64,000 bases of DNA from Streptomyces sp. NRRL S-337 (GCF_000720175.1 NZ_JOIX01000013.1:62001-126000); one strand, 5' to 3'. Shown: positions 25,098 through 33,454, counted from the first letter of the stretch. The notes: generated by a model not told the origin, from the letters alone. A program made the numbers and translations.

Positions 25098-25873
25098 ATC
25101 ACCAGGGTGTGTTCCGGCTGTTCTGCCAGGTGGAAGGCGGTGTAGCGGTAAGTGACCGTTCCGCGGGTGGGGTGGCGGAGGCGTTTGTGGCCGCTGTGGC
25201 GGGGTTGTAGCTCGTAGTGGGGCCACCAGGTGCGGGCTTCGGGGCTGCGGGTGTGGAGTTCGTCGATCAGGTGGGTGTAGCGCGGGTCGTCCGGGTGGCG
25301 GGTGGAGAGGGTGCGGAGGCGGGCGAGGAGGGCGCGGGCCTCGGGTTCCCAGTCGACCAGGACCTCGCGGGCCGCGGGTTCGAGGAAGACCCAGCGGACC
25401 AGGTTCGGCGGGCGGTTCGCTTCGGTGGTGAGGTGGGGGAAGAGCTGGGCGGCCGCCTGGTTGTGGCTGAGCACGTCGTAGTTGCCGGCGATGACGTACG
25501 CCGGGTGTGGCTGGAGGAGGAGCGGGACGGCTGCCGCCTCGGCGGGGAGCGGCTCGGGCTGCTCGGCCTCGGGTTCGGGGGTGTGGCCGGCGAGTTGGAA
25601 GAGGTGGTCGCGTTCGTGGCGGTCGAGCCGTAGTGCTGAGGCGAGGGCGTTCAGCACCTGCTCGGAGGCGCGGATCTTGCGGCCTTGCTCCAGGTACGTG
25701 TACCAGGTGGCGCTGATTCCGGCGAGCAGGGCGAGTTCCTCGCGGCGGAGTCCCGGTGTCCGGCGGCGGCCGGTCCGGGGCAGGCCGACCTCGTCGGGGG
25801 TGAGGCGCTCCCGGCGGGTGCGCAGGAACGTGCCCAGTTGGCGGCGCAGTTGGGCCTGCTGTTCTTTCGGCAT
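25043..25873 (-). CDS. XRE family regulator with MmyB-like ligand domain
   Basis: This 276-residue regulator has an N-terminal helix-turn-helix (RRRTPGLRREELALLAGIS, then ATWYTYLEQGRKIRAS; about residues 28-75) and a C-terminal PAS-like MmyB domain (GNYDVLSHNQAAAQLFPHL, then NLVRWVFLEPAAR). MmyB-type regulators commonly repress a divergent short-chain dehydrogenase, and exactly such a gene lies 222 bp away in the opposite direction. The ATG at 25873 starts the conserved core; longer upstream frames are unlikely. Its 3' end overlaps the decayed toxin stub. Confidence 0.88.
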   Translation of the reverse strand: MPKEQQAQLRRQLGTFLRTRRERLTPDEVGLPRTGRRRTPGLRREELALLAGISATWYTYLEQGRKIRASEQVLNALASALRLDRHERDHLFQLAGHTPEPEAEQPEPLPAEAAAVPLLLQPHPAYVIAGNYDVLSHNQAAAQLFPHLTTEANRPPNLVRWVFLEPAAREVLVDWEPEARALLARLRTLSTRHPDDPRYTHLIDELHTRSPEARTWWPHYELQPRHSGHKRLRHPTRGTVTYRYTAFHLAEQPEHTLVIYFEGNAVSDAGVNVIRP

Positions 25874-26095
25874 GCGCGTGGCACCTCTCGGTTTCGGATA
25901 GCTCTCGGTTACGAACGCCTCCCGGGCTCGGTTGCCTCTCGGTGGGCGCATTTCGCCATTCGTTCGCGTGGCGTCGCTCGCCGCTCGGGTGGGACCGCTG
26001 GTTCCAGAATAAGTGCGGTCTGGATACCAGGGTGAGTGCCTTTCAGACTGACGTTGTCGGGCAACTGGCCCGTGCGGCAGAGGAGGAGACCATCC

Positions 26096-26833
26096 ATGTC
26101 CGGTATCGAGGGGAAAGTCGTGGCGATCACGGGGGCCAGCAGCGGCGTCGGGGAGGCGACGGCGTTGCTGCTCGCCGAGCGGGGGGCGCGGCTGGTGTTG
26201 GGGGCTCGCCGGTCCGAGCGTCTTGCGGAACTGGTGCGGCGGATCGAGGCGGCGGGCGGCTCTGCCGTACAGATCCGTACCGATGTGACCCGGAGGGAGG
26301 ATCTGAAGGGCCTGGTGGCGTTGGCAGTTGAGCGGTTCGGTCGGCTCGATGTGCTGGTCGGCAACGCCGGGGTGGGCACGATCTCGCCGCTCGACGATCT
26401 GCGTGTCGAGGAGTGGGATCACATGGTCGATGTGAATGTGAAGGGGGTGCTGCACGGGATCGGTGCCGCGCTGCCGGTCTTCCGGGCGCAGGGCACGGGT
26501 CACTTCGTCACCACCGCCTCCACGGCCGCGTTCCGCGTCGTACCGGCCATGGCGGTCTACGCCGGTACCAAGTTCGCCGTCCGGGCGATCTGCGAGGGGC
26601 TGCGCCAGGAAGCAGGCGAGGGGCTGCGGGTGACCACCGTCTCGCCCGGCCCCCTCGCGACCGACTTCGCCGAGGCGTCGACCAACAGCCGGGTGCGGGC
26701 GGAGATCACGGCTATGCGGGACCGCATCGCCATCCCGCCGGACGCGATCGCCCGGGCCATCGCGTTCGCCGTCGAGCAGCCTGCGGACGTCGACGTGAAC
26801 GAGGTCGTGGTGCGGCCCACCGCGCAGGGCTAG
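26096..26833 (+). CDS. Short-chain dehydrogenase/reductase (SDR)
   Basis: This 245-residue classical SDR has the NADP-binding TGASSGVG motif (residues 13-20) with a basic residue in LGARRSERL that favours NADP(H). Also present are the NAG motif (GNAGVG), the catalytic serine in TTASTAAF, the YxxxK pair (YAGTKFAV) and the PG motif (VSPGPLATDF). GAGGAGGA lies upstream of ATG 26096. The substrate is unknown. Its divergent partner is the XRE/MmyB regulator, which is likely to control it. Confidence 0.9.
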   Translation: MSGIEGKVVAITGASSGVGEATALLLAERGARLVLGARRSERLAELVRRIEAAGGSAVQIRTDVTRREDLKGLVALAVERFGRLDVLVGNAGVGTISPLDDLRVEEWDHMVDVNVKGVLHGIGAALPVFRAQGTGHFVTTASTAAFRVVPAMAVYAGTKFAVRAICEGLRQEAGEGLRVTTVSPGPLATDFAEASTNSRVRAEITAMRDRIAIPPDAIARAIAFAVEQPADVDVNEVVVRPTAQG

Positions 26834-26847
26834 CTCTCCTTGGACGG

Positions 26848-26925
26848 GCTTGGCGACGTAGGTGCGCAGAGGCCGCGATGAGCGGCTGTCGCTGGTGCGA
26901 CGGTACTTGGCTGCTGCGCTTCGCG
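26848..26925 (+). pseudogene. Nonsense-mutated fragment related to the hypothetical gene at 23874
   Basis: Read in frame this segment gives GLAT-stop-VRRGRDERLSLVRRYLAA. It aligns without gaps to GFRTYARRVRDERLPIARRY in the hypothetical protein at 23874, and the stop (TAG) stands where the intact copy has TAC (Tyr). Base identity over about 70 bp looks to be near two thirds by eye. The similarity fades afterwards, so it is a decayed 5' end of a paralogue. Confidence 0.45.
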
Positions 26926-26975
26926 GGCTTCTTGCCCGTGCGGCCGGCGCCTCGGGTCCATGGGCTCGCTCGTCC

Positions 26976-26981
26976 TACAGT
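26976..26981 (+). promoter_or_regulatory. Candidate -10 (TACAGT) of the SBD-HNH endonuclease gene
   Basis: TACAGT lies 8 nt before ATG 26990 and there is no Shine-Dalgarno, which suggests a leaderless transcript. The -35 is not evident. Confidence 0.4.
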
Positions 26982-26989
26982 CGGCTGTC

Positions 26990-27898
26990 ATGGACTGGAT
27001 CGAGCGGGTGGGGAAGCTGCGGCAGTGGTCGCGGAACGGGGCTCGGGCACCGCACAAGCCGTTGTTGATGTTGTACGCACTGGGGCGGTTCCGGCGGCAG
27101 CCCGACGGGGTCATGCGGTACTCGGACGTGGAGCGGGATCTGCGGGATCTGCTGGCGGATTACGGGCCGGCGCATCAGACGTCGCCGGCGTATCCGTTTC
27201 ACCATCTGGTGAGTGACGGGGTGTGGGAGGTCCGGACGGACAGTGGGGCGGGGAGTCCGGGGACCGGGGTGCAGGTGTTGCGGGCGAGTGGGGCGCGGGG
27301 GCAGTTGGTGCCCGGGTTGCGGTCTGCGTTGGCCGAGGATCCGGCTCTGCTCGGGCGGCTGGCGCAGGTGTTGCTGGACGTGCATTTTCCGCCGTCGATC
27401 CATGGGGACATCGCTGCCGCCGTGGGGCTCGATCTGGAGACGGGCGGTGGGGCGGTGCTGCCCGGCGGCGGTGCGGGGCCCGAACGGCGGCGGGCGGAGG
27501 ATCTGCGCAGGCAGGTGCTGATCGCCTACGAATACCGTTGTGCTTTCTGCGGGTTCGACGGGACGATCGGCCGGGTGCCGGTCGGGCTGGAGGCGGCCCA
27601 TGTGCGGTGGTGGGCGTTCCAGGGGCCGGATGACCTCGCGAACTGCCTGTGTCTGTGTTCGCTGCACCACAAGCTGTTCGACAGGGGGGTGCTGGGTCTG
27701 GATGCCGGGCGGCGGATCACGGTCTCCCGGGAGTTCGTCGGGCGGAGCGACTCGGCGAAGGGGCAGGTGCTGGACCTCACGGGGCGGACGCTGATCGGTC
27801 CGCAGCGTGGCAGTGAGCGGGTCGCGAGCGAGCACATCGCGTGGCACACGGACCAGGTTTTTCGTGGTCGGCCGCGCGTTGTTGCGGAGTGTGGGTGA
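26990..27898 (+). CDS. SBD-HNH type IV restriction endonuclease for phosphorothioated DNA
   Basis: This 302-residue protein has two domains. The N-terminal half (about residues 1-165) looks like a sulfur-binding domain: ARAPHKPLLMLYALGRF followed by the YPFHHLVSDGVWEVR block. The C-terminal half is an HNH nuclease with zinc-binding CAFC and LCLCSLHH pairs and the catalytic core LEAAHVRWWAFQGPDDLANC, HHKLFD. This SBD-HNH order matches SprMcrA-type enzymes that cut DNA carrying Dnd-type phosphorothioate modification. No dnd genes are in the window, consistent with a defence against foreign modified DNA. Codons are unusually G-rich compared with the neighbours, suggesting transfer. Confidence 0.85.
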   Translation: MDWIERVGKLRQWSRNGARAPHKPLLMLYALGRFRRQPDGVMRYSDVERDLRDLLADYGPAHQTSPAYPFHHLVSDGVWEVRTDSGAGSPGTGVQVLRASGARGQLVPGLRSALAEDPALLGRLAQVLLDVHFPPSIHGDIAAAVGLDLETGGGAVLPGGGAGPERRRAEDLRRQVLIAYEYRCAFCGFDGTIGRVPVGLEAAHVRWWAFQGPDDLANCLCLCSLHHKLFDRGVLGLDAGRRITVSREFVGRSDSAKGQVLDLTGRTLIGPQRGSERVASEHIAWHTDQVFRGRPRVVAECG

Positions 27899-27938
27899 GG
27901 GCGCACCTCCCGCACCCCCCACTGCCCCTGCGCTCCCC

Positions 27939-29243
27939 TCATTCCCCCCTCAGCCGCGCCCGGTCCGCCGCCGCGCGGCCCTGGTGCCAGCCGGCCTCGT
28001 CGCGGATGCCGCGGAGGCGGACCGGGGCGGTGTCCGGGAAGAGGGCGCCGGTGGTTTCCTCTACGGCGAGTTCGCGGGCGGCGAGGACGGGGAGGAGGTC
28101 CGGGGCGGTGGTGGCGGATTCGGCGGTGGCGGCTGCCGTGGCGGCCGCGGTCGCCGCGGCGAGCCGGTCGCGGATGCGGTCCGCGTACGCGACGAGGAAG
28201 GTCTGGCGGAAGTCCCGGGTGCGGCGGGCGCGGCCGCGGGCGTGGTGGTCGTCGCCGGCGCGGTTCATGGCCGTGGTGGCCTGCAACAGCAGCGAGGTGT
28301 AGAGCAGTTCGGCCGCCTCCAGGTCGGGCGGGAAGCCGACGACCGTGGAGAAGCCGGCCTCGGCGGCCCAGACGGCCTGGCAGCGGTTGGCGGCCGCGAC
28401 CGCGTCCAGGAGCAGCGCCTTGGCCTGTTCGTAGGGGCCCTCGATGCCGATGCGGACCGCCGACGGGCCGCCGGCCGGGCCGCGCGCGGGGCCGTGTCCG
28501 CCGTCCAGCAGCGCCTCGTCGATGCTGTGCCGGGCCATCAGCTCCTGCGCCTTGGCGGAGAGCGCCTCGGCCTCCTCGGCGTAGGTCGTCGCCTCGGCCT
28601 TGGCGAGCAGGGCGCGGATCCGGCCGAGCGCCCGGGAGGCGGCGGTGCGGGCGGTGCCCGACGGTGAGCCGGCGGCCGGCCCGGAGGGTGGCGGGGGCGG
28701 CGGGAGCGGGGTGATACGGGGCAGCCGGGCGAGCAGGCGCAGCGCCGCCAGGACGGCGTAGGCGGCCTCGAAGCGGGAGGTGCGGCCGCGCCGGGCGAGG
28801 GCGTCCAGGTAGCCGCGGTCGCCGTCCCACCAGACGTCGGTGTCGAGCCGGCGCAGCTGCTCCTGCCAGCGGGGATCGCGGGCGGGGCGGGTCCCGGACG
28901 GCCGGGCGGCCTCGGCGGCGATGGCGTCCACGACGATCGCGACGGGTGTGGGGCCGTCGGCCTCCCGGCGGACGATGCGTTCCAGGTCGGCGGGGTGCCA
29001 GCCGCCCGCCCAGCACTGCCGTACGGCCGCGACGGCGGCCGCGACCAGCGCCGCGCTCACCGCCTCAGGGCCGGAATCCGGACCGGCTGCGCCGGCGGCC
29101 AGGATCGAGGCGCCCGCCTCGATGGCGTCCTCGGCCGCGGTGCCGTCGGGCGCGTAACGGACCCGGCCGAGCACCTCGGCGACCAGTTCGTCGGCCGCCG
29201 GGGGCCGCGGCCCGCCGCGTCCTGTGTTTCCGCGCTCGTTCAC
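27939..29243 (-). CDS. DUF2786 domain-containing protein
   Basis: This 434-residue protein has the DUF2786 motif in its middle (ALGRIRALLAKAEATTYAEE, then AQELMARHSID, about residues 205-245). The N-terminal half is an unassigned helical region, and a proline run (PLPPPPPPSGP) links the two. An Ala/Thr low-complexity stretch lies near residue 375. DUF2786 proteins occur in phages and actinobacteria and are of unknown function; a nucleic-acid link is only suspected. The GTG at 29243 lacks a strong ribosome-binding site, so the start is uncertain. Confidence 0.82.
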   Translation of the reverse strand: MNERGNTGRGGPRPPAADELVAEVLGRVRYAPDGTAAEDAIEAGASILAAGAAGPDSGPEAVSAALVAAAVAAVRQCWAGGWHPADLERIVRREADGPTPVAIVVDAIAAEAARPSGTRPARDPRWQEQLRRLDTDVWWDGDRGYLDALARRGRTSRFEAAYAVLAALRLLARLPRITPLPPPPPPSGPAAGSPSGTARTAASRALGRIRALLAKAEATTYAEEAEALSAKAQELMARHSIDEALLDGGHGPARGPAGGPSAVRIGIEGPYEQAKALLLDAVAAANRCQAVWAAEAGFSTVVGFPPDLEAAELLYTSLLLQATTAMNRAGDDHHARGRARRTRDFRQTFLVAYADRIRDRLAAATAAATAAATAESATTAPDLLPVLAARELAVEETTGALFPDTAPVRLRGIRDEAGWHQGRAAADRARLRGE

Positions 29244-29256
29244 CCGTTCACTCTAC

Positions 29257-29283
29257 GGAGCGGCCGGGCCCGGCCGTGCTCCG
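29257..29283. terminator. Hairpin downstream of the L,D-transpeptidase gene
   Basis: A 16-bp palindrome (CGGCCGGGCCCGGCCG) is extended by GGAG/CTCC arms. It lies between the transpeptidase stop and the DUF2786 start on the minus strand and probably ends the transpeptidase transcript. Confidence 0.5.
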
Positions 29284-29324
29284 GCCGCCGCTGGGTGGTG
29301 GGGGCGGGTCACTTCACCGCGCCG

Positions 29325-30593
29325 TCACTTGACTGCGCTGCCCGCCACCCACTGGGACCAGTCCATGTTCCAGCCGTTGAGGCCGTTGTCCGGCTTGACG
29401 GTGCGGTCCGGGGAGTTGATCACCCGGACGACGTCGCCGGTCTGGGAGTGGGCGAAGAACCAGGCGCCGTCCGTCTTCGGGTTGTCGGCGCCCTTGACGT
29501 CCTCCAGGCCGATGCAGCCGTGGCTGGTGTTGGCGGTGCCGAAGATGCCCTTGCCCCAGTAGTTGCCGTGGATGAAGGTGCCGGAGGAGGTCAGGCGCTG
29601 GGCGTGCGGGACGTCGGGGATGTCGTACTCGCCCTTGCCGTCCTTCTTCTTGAAGCCGACGGTCGAGCCGTCCATCCGGGTCTGCTTGAAGCGCTCGGAG
29701 ATGACCATCTTGCCGTTGTAGGACGGGTGGTCGTCGCTGCCGGCCGAGATCGGGATGGTCTTGATCGGGCGGCCGTCGCGCACCACGGTCATCTCGTGAC
29801 GCTTGGTGTCCACGGTGCTGATCTGCGAGTGGCCGACGGTGAAGCTGACGGTCTTGTTCTGGATGCCGGTGATGCCGGGGGACGCCTGGACGCCGTCCAG
29901 GCCGAGGGTCATGGTGACCTTGGAGTGGGCCTTCCAGTACTCCTGGGGGCGGAAGTCCAGCCGGGTGTCGCTGAACCAGTGGCCGACGACCTGCTGGTTG
30001 CTGCTCGACGAGACCTTGATCGCGGATTCCACGGCGGCCTTGTTCTTGACCGGCTTGTCGAAGTTGAGCGACACCGGCATGCCGACGCCGACGGTCGAGC
30101 CGTCCTCCGGCGTGAAGTTCCCGATGAAGCTGTGCGCCGGGGCGATGGTGGTGAAGCGGGAGTTCTCCACCGCCTTGCGGCCCTGGGAGTCCACCGCGTG
30201 GGCGGTGACCTTGTACGTGGTGGAGCGCTGCAGCGGCTGGTCCGGCTGCCAGGAGGTGCCGTCGGTGGAGAGCGTGCCCTCGATGGTGCGCCGGGAGTCG
30301 ACCGAGGTCATGGTGACGTCGGTGAGTTTGCCGCCACTGACCGTGACCTTGGCGTCGTCCCTGTTGATGCCCGCGTCGGTGGCCCCGTCCTTGGGCGAGA
30401 CGGTGATCGTGGCATCGGAGGCGTCCTTGGCGGCCGCCTCGTCCACCTGCTTGACGTTCTCGTGACGGGTGCCGCCCGCACCGCCACTGCCTCCCTCAGC
30501 CGCATTGCTGCCGCCACACGCTGCCAGCGTGAGTACGCCCCCGAGCAGCGCGGCACTGGCTATGAGGCCCTTGCGGCGCTTGCTGTCCGTCAT
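29325..30593 (-). CDS. Lipoprotein L,D-transpeptidase (YkuD family, Ig-like domains)
   Basis: This 422-residue exported lipoprotein makes 3-3 cross-links in peptidoglycan. The signal peptide ends in the lipobox LAAC (Cys26). Two Ig-like domains follow (about residues 60-250), as in actinobacterial Ldts such as LdtMt2. The YkuD domain carries the catalytic signature HGNYW and SHGCIGL with Cys360. The C-terminal extension rich in Trp/Asn (LNGWNMDWSQWV) is typical of the actinobacterial group. ATG 30593 is chosen because GGAG stands 9 nt upstream. These enzymes resist most penicillins, and their cross-links matter for envelope stress. Confidence 0.94.
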   Translation of the reverse strand: MTDSKRRKGLIASAALLGGVLTLAACGGSNAAEGGSGGAGGTRHENVKQVDEAAAKDASDATITVSPKDGATDAGINRDDAKVTVSGGKLTDVTMTSVDSRRTIEGTLSTDGTSWQPDQPLQRSTTYKVTAHAVDSQGRKAVENSRFTTIAPAHSFIGNFTPEDGSTVGVGMPVSLNFDKPVKNKAAVESAIKVSSSSNQQVVGHWFSDTRLDFRPQEYWKAHSKVTMTLGLDGVQASPGITGIQNKTVSFTVGHSQISTVDTKRHEMTVVRDGRPIKTIPISAGSDDHPSYNGKMVISERFKQTRMDGSTVGFKKKDGKGEYDIPDVPHAQRLTSSGTFIHGNYWGKGIFGTANTSHGCIGLEDVKGADNPKTDGAWFFAHSQTGDVVRVINSPDRTVKPDNGLNGWNMDWSQWVAGSAVK

Positions 30594-30903
30594 CACACGC
30601 ATCTCCATTGCTACCGGTTTCGCACGTTTCCCCGAGCGAGGCGCCAACTGAACGCAGGCATATCTGGACGCAGGCATTCCGGCCGACGCCATATGAACGC
30701 CTTTTCCGTTTCGCCCGTTCCATTCCTCCGCAAAGTGTGGGGTAGGCCACTAAGGGCGCTTCTTAGACATCTGCGGGGCGCTTCCCCGGGCGCCCCCGAC
30801 CGACCGGCGGGCTACCGGTGCACTCACGTCGTCGGCCCCCGTACGGCGGGGACCGTACGGGGGCCGGGGCCAGGGTCGGAGGGACTCGATGCGGTGCCCG
30901 GGG
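30594..30903. other. Intergenic region upstream of the L,D-transpeptidase gene
   Basis: This 310-bp gap contains the 5' region of the transpeptidase gene (30594-30780, with locally lower GC that should include its promoter) and the hairpin at 30833-30866. I see no gene. Confidence 0.6.
30833..30866. terminator. GC-rich terminator hairpin
   Basis: A perfect 14-bp stem (starting CGGCCCCCGTACGG) with a 6-nt loop lies about 40 bp beyond the stop of the small acidic protein gene on the minus strand. Confidence 0.7.
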
Positions 30904-31260
30904 TCAGCCGGCCCCCTCCGAGTCGTCCGCCAGGTCCCACTCCGCGGCCTCCCACTCGGCGTCCGGGTCGTAGTCGGTCAGCTCCTCGCTGCTCCAGGAC
31001 GCCTGGGCGAGCTCGGCGCCCGGTACGGCGGCGACGAGGTCGAACGGGTCGACCAGCTGGGCCAGCGCCTCGGCCGGGTCCTCGCGGACGGTCTCCTGCG
31101 ACTGGCGGCGCTCTTCCTCGGGCAGGGAGGGGTCCCCGTCGATCCGCGTGAGGGCGGCGCCGGTCAGCAGGTCCGCGTCCGTGACTTCCATGATCAGTTC
31201 GACATGAAGCCGCACAAAACGTGATGTCTCACCATTGCTCATAGCACGGAGGTTAGGCAT
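30904..31260 (-). CDS. Small acidic hypothetical protein
   Basis: This 118-residue protein has a basic/neutral N-terminal third (SRFVRLHVELIMEVTDADLL) and a strongly acidic C-terminus rich in Asp, Glu and Trp (YDPDAEWEAAEWDLADDSEG). It has no membrane segment and no domain I recognise. ATG 31260 is chosen because AGGAG lies 6 nt upstream; ATG 31242 (MSNGET) is the alternative. It is monocistronic with its own terminator, and divergent from the sortase-substrate gene. Confidence 0.7.
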   Translation of the reverse strand: MPNLRAMSNGETSRFVRLHVELIMEVTDADLLTGAALTRIDGDPSLPEEERRQSQETVREDPAEALAQLVDPFDLVAAVPGAELAQASWSSEELTDYDPDAEWEAAEWDLADDSEGAG

Positions 31261-31366
31261 GACCGGCTCCTGACTTCCCCGCGACCCGCGGCGGTCATTA
31301 ACATCTGAGGTCAACGGCCAATGCGTCGAACCCACAAGGTCGAACCCACAAGGGGGATCCTTCGCC

Positions 31367-31714
31367 GTGACCGCACGACGACCACTACTGACCGCCGCAG
31401 CGGCGGGATCGGTGCTGTTCGCCCTGTGGTTCGTCCCCTCCGCGCATGCGATCGTCGGCGCTTCGGGACCCGACCGAACGAAGAATTCCGCGGCGGACCG
31501 GGATCAGCGGACACGGTCCGCGCCGGCCGGCCCGGGAGTGGCCGGCGGTACCCAGCCGGGCCGCGGGACCGGGTCCCCGGCGGCCCCTGCGCACTCCCTC
31601 GCCGACACCGGCGGCCCGGACACCACGCCGTACGTATTCGGCGGCGCCGCCTGTCTCGCCCTCGGGGCGGGTCTGGTCAGTTACTCCGTGCGCCGCGGCG
31701 GCAGAGCCGTCTGA
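31367..31714 (+). CDS. Small LAXTG-type sortase-anchored surface protein
   Basis: This 115-residue protein has a signal peptide (LLTAAAAGSVLFALWF, cleavage after AHA), a Pro/Gly/Arg-rich disordered middle of about 45 residues, then SLADTGG, a hydrophobic span and a basic tail ending RRGGRAV. LADTG fits the LAXTG motif of class E sortases, common in high-GC actinobacteria. The protein would therefore be linked to peptidoglycan with only a short spacer exposed. GTG 31367 follows AGGGGG. No sortase gene is nearby. Confidence 0.75.
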   Translation: MTARRPLLTAAAAGSVLFALWFVPSAHAIVGASGPDRTKNSAADRDQRTRSAPAGPGVAGGTQPGRGTGSPAAPAHSLADTGGPDTTPYVFGGAACLALGAGLVSYSVRRGGRAV

Positions 31715-31799
31715 GAGCCGTCCGAGAGGGGCGGGCCCCCAGGAACGCCACGGGGTACCCGGTGCGGGGATGATCCCGCGCCGGGCGCCCCGCGCCGTA

Positions 31800-33344
31800 T
31801 CAGGCCAGCTCTCCGGTGACCGCCTCCACGGCCGCCACCAGCTTCCCGTCCCGGACGAAGGCGTACGCGGCCTCCAGGTCGGGCGCCAGGAAGCGGTCCT
31901 CGCCGGGGCCCTGGATGCCCGCGGCACGCACCGCGTCCAGCACCGCGCGGGTGGCGGGCGCCGGGGTCAGGCCCTCGCGCAGTTCGACGGCGCGGGTCGC
32001 GGCGAACAGCTCGACGGCGACGACCCGGGTCAGGTTGTCGACGGCGGTGCGCAGCTTGCGGGCCGCCGACCAGCCCATCGAGACGTGGTCCTCCTGCATG
32101 GCCGAGGACGGGATGGAGTCCACCGAGGCGGGGGCGGCCAGCCGCTTCAGCTCGCTGACCAGCGCGGCCTGGGTGTACTGGGCGATCATCAGGCCCGAGT
32201 CGACGCCCGGGTCGCCGGCCAGGAAGGCGGGCAGGCCGTGCGAGCGGTTCTTGTCCAGGAGGCGGTCGGTGCGGCGCTCGGCGATCGAGCCGAGGTCGGC
32301 CGCGGCGATGGCGAGGAAGTCCAGGACGTAGGCGACCGGGGCGCCGTGGAAGTTGCCGTTGGACTCGACCCGGCCGTCGGGCAGCACGACGGGGTTGTCG
32401 ACCGCGGCGGCCAGCTCGCGGTCGGCGACCAGCCGGGCGTGCGCGAGGGTGTCCCGGCCGGCGCCGGCGACCTGCGGGGCGCAGCGGATGGAGTAGGCGT
32501 CCTGGACCCGCGGGGCGTCGTCCTGGTGGTGGCCGGTGAGGGCCGAGCCGGCCAGCACCTTGTGCATGTTGGCGGCCGAGGCGGCCTGGCCGGGATGCGG
32601 GCGGATGGCGTGCAGCTCGGGGGCGAGGACCTTGTCCGTGCCGAGCAGCGCCTCCAGGGAGAGGGCGGCGGTGATGTCCGCCGAGGTGAACAGCCGGGCG
32701 AGGTCGGCGCAGGCCATGACGAGCATGCCGAGCATGCCGTCGGTGCCGTTGAGCAGCGCCAGGCCCTCCTTCTCGCGGAGTTCGACGGGTTCGATGCCGT
32801 GCGCGGCCAGCAGTTCGCCGGCCGGCCGGACCACCCCGTCCGGGCCCTCGGCGTCGCCCTCGCCCATCAGCGTCAGCGCGCAGTGCGAGAGCGGGGCGAG
32901 GTCGCCGGAGCAGCCGAGCGAACCGTATTCGTGCACGACCGGGGTGATGCCGGCGTTGAGTATCGCGGTCATGGTCTCGACGACCAGGGGGCGGACGCCG
33001 GTGTGGCCGCTGGCCAGGGTCTTCAGGCGGAGGAACATCAGCGCCCGGACGACCTCCCGCTCGACCCGCGGGCCCATGCCGGCCGCGTGCGACCGGACGA
33101 TGTTCCGCTGGAGCTGGACGCGCAGTTCGGGGCTGATGTGGCGGACGGCGAGGGCACCGAAGCCGGTGGAGACGCCGTAGACCGGGTCGGGCTTGGCGGC
33201 GAGTTCGTCGATGAAGGCGCGGGAGGCGGTGACGGCGGCGAGGGCCTCCTCGGACAGCTCGATCCGGGCCGCGCCGCGGGCCACCGCGATGACGTCCTGT
33301 GCGGTCGTGCCGGACGTCCCCAGCACCACAGTGTGCATATCCAT
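31800..33344 (-). CDS. hutH: Histidine ammonia-lyase
   Basis: This 514-residue enzyme deaminates histidine to urocanate, the first step of histidine use. The catalytic MIO prosthetic group forms from three adjacent residues; here they read Cys-Ser-Gly (GSLGCSGDLAPLSH) rather than the commoner Ala-Ser-Gly, a variant the family signature allows. The rest of the aromatic ammonia-lyase fold is complete (YGVSTGFGALA near the N-terminus). ATG 33344 or 33338 starts it; TAGGGT 8 nt upstream could be a -10 or the AGGG part a weak ribosome-binding site. Other hut genes are not adjacent. Confidence 0.95.
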   Translation of the reverse strand: MDMHTVVLGTSGTTAQDVIAVARGAARIELSEEALAAVTASRAFIDELAAKPDPVYGVSTGFGALAVRHISPELRVQLQRNIVRSHAAGMGPRVEREVVRALMFLRLKTLASGHTGVRPLVVETMTAILNAGITPVVHEYGSLGCSGDLAPLSHCALTLMGEGDAEGPDGVVRPAGELLAAHGIEPVELREKEGLALLNGTDGMLGMLVMACADLARLFTSADITAALSLEALLGTDKVLAPELHAIRPHPGQAASAANMHKVLAGSALTGHHQDDAPRVQDAYSIRCAPQVAGAGRDTLAHARLVADRELAAAVDNPVVLPDGRVESNGNFHGAPVAYVLDFLAIAAADLGSIAERRTDRLLDKNRSHGLPAFLAGDPGVDSGLMIAQYTQAALVSELKRLAAPASVDSIPSSAMQEDHVSMGWSAARKLRTAVDNLTRVVAVELFAATRAVELREGLTPAPATRAVLDAVRAAGIQGPGEDRFLAPDLEAAYAFVRDGKLVAAVEAVTGELA

Positions 33345-33454
33345 ATTCAGGCACCCTAGAGACTGAATCGCCGAATGTCACCACCGAGTTTTGCGATCAC
33401 CCCTTACGGATCTCCGTGCGCCGGCCGCGCAGCCGCCCGGCCGGAACCGGTGGC

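Noticed and set aside
23865..27898. Complete integrative element or prophage
   Set aside because: There is no integrase, transposase, attachment-site repeat or tRNA at the borders; the patch looks like several small recombination and decay events.
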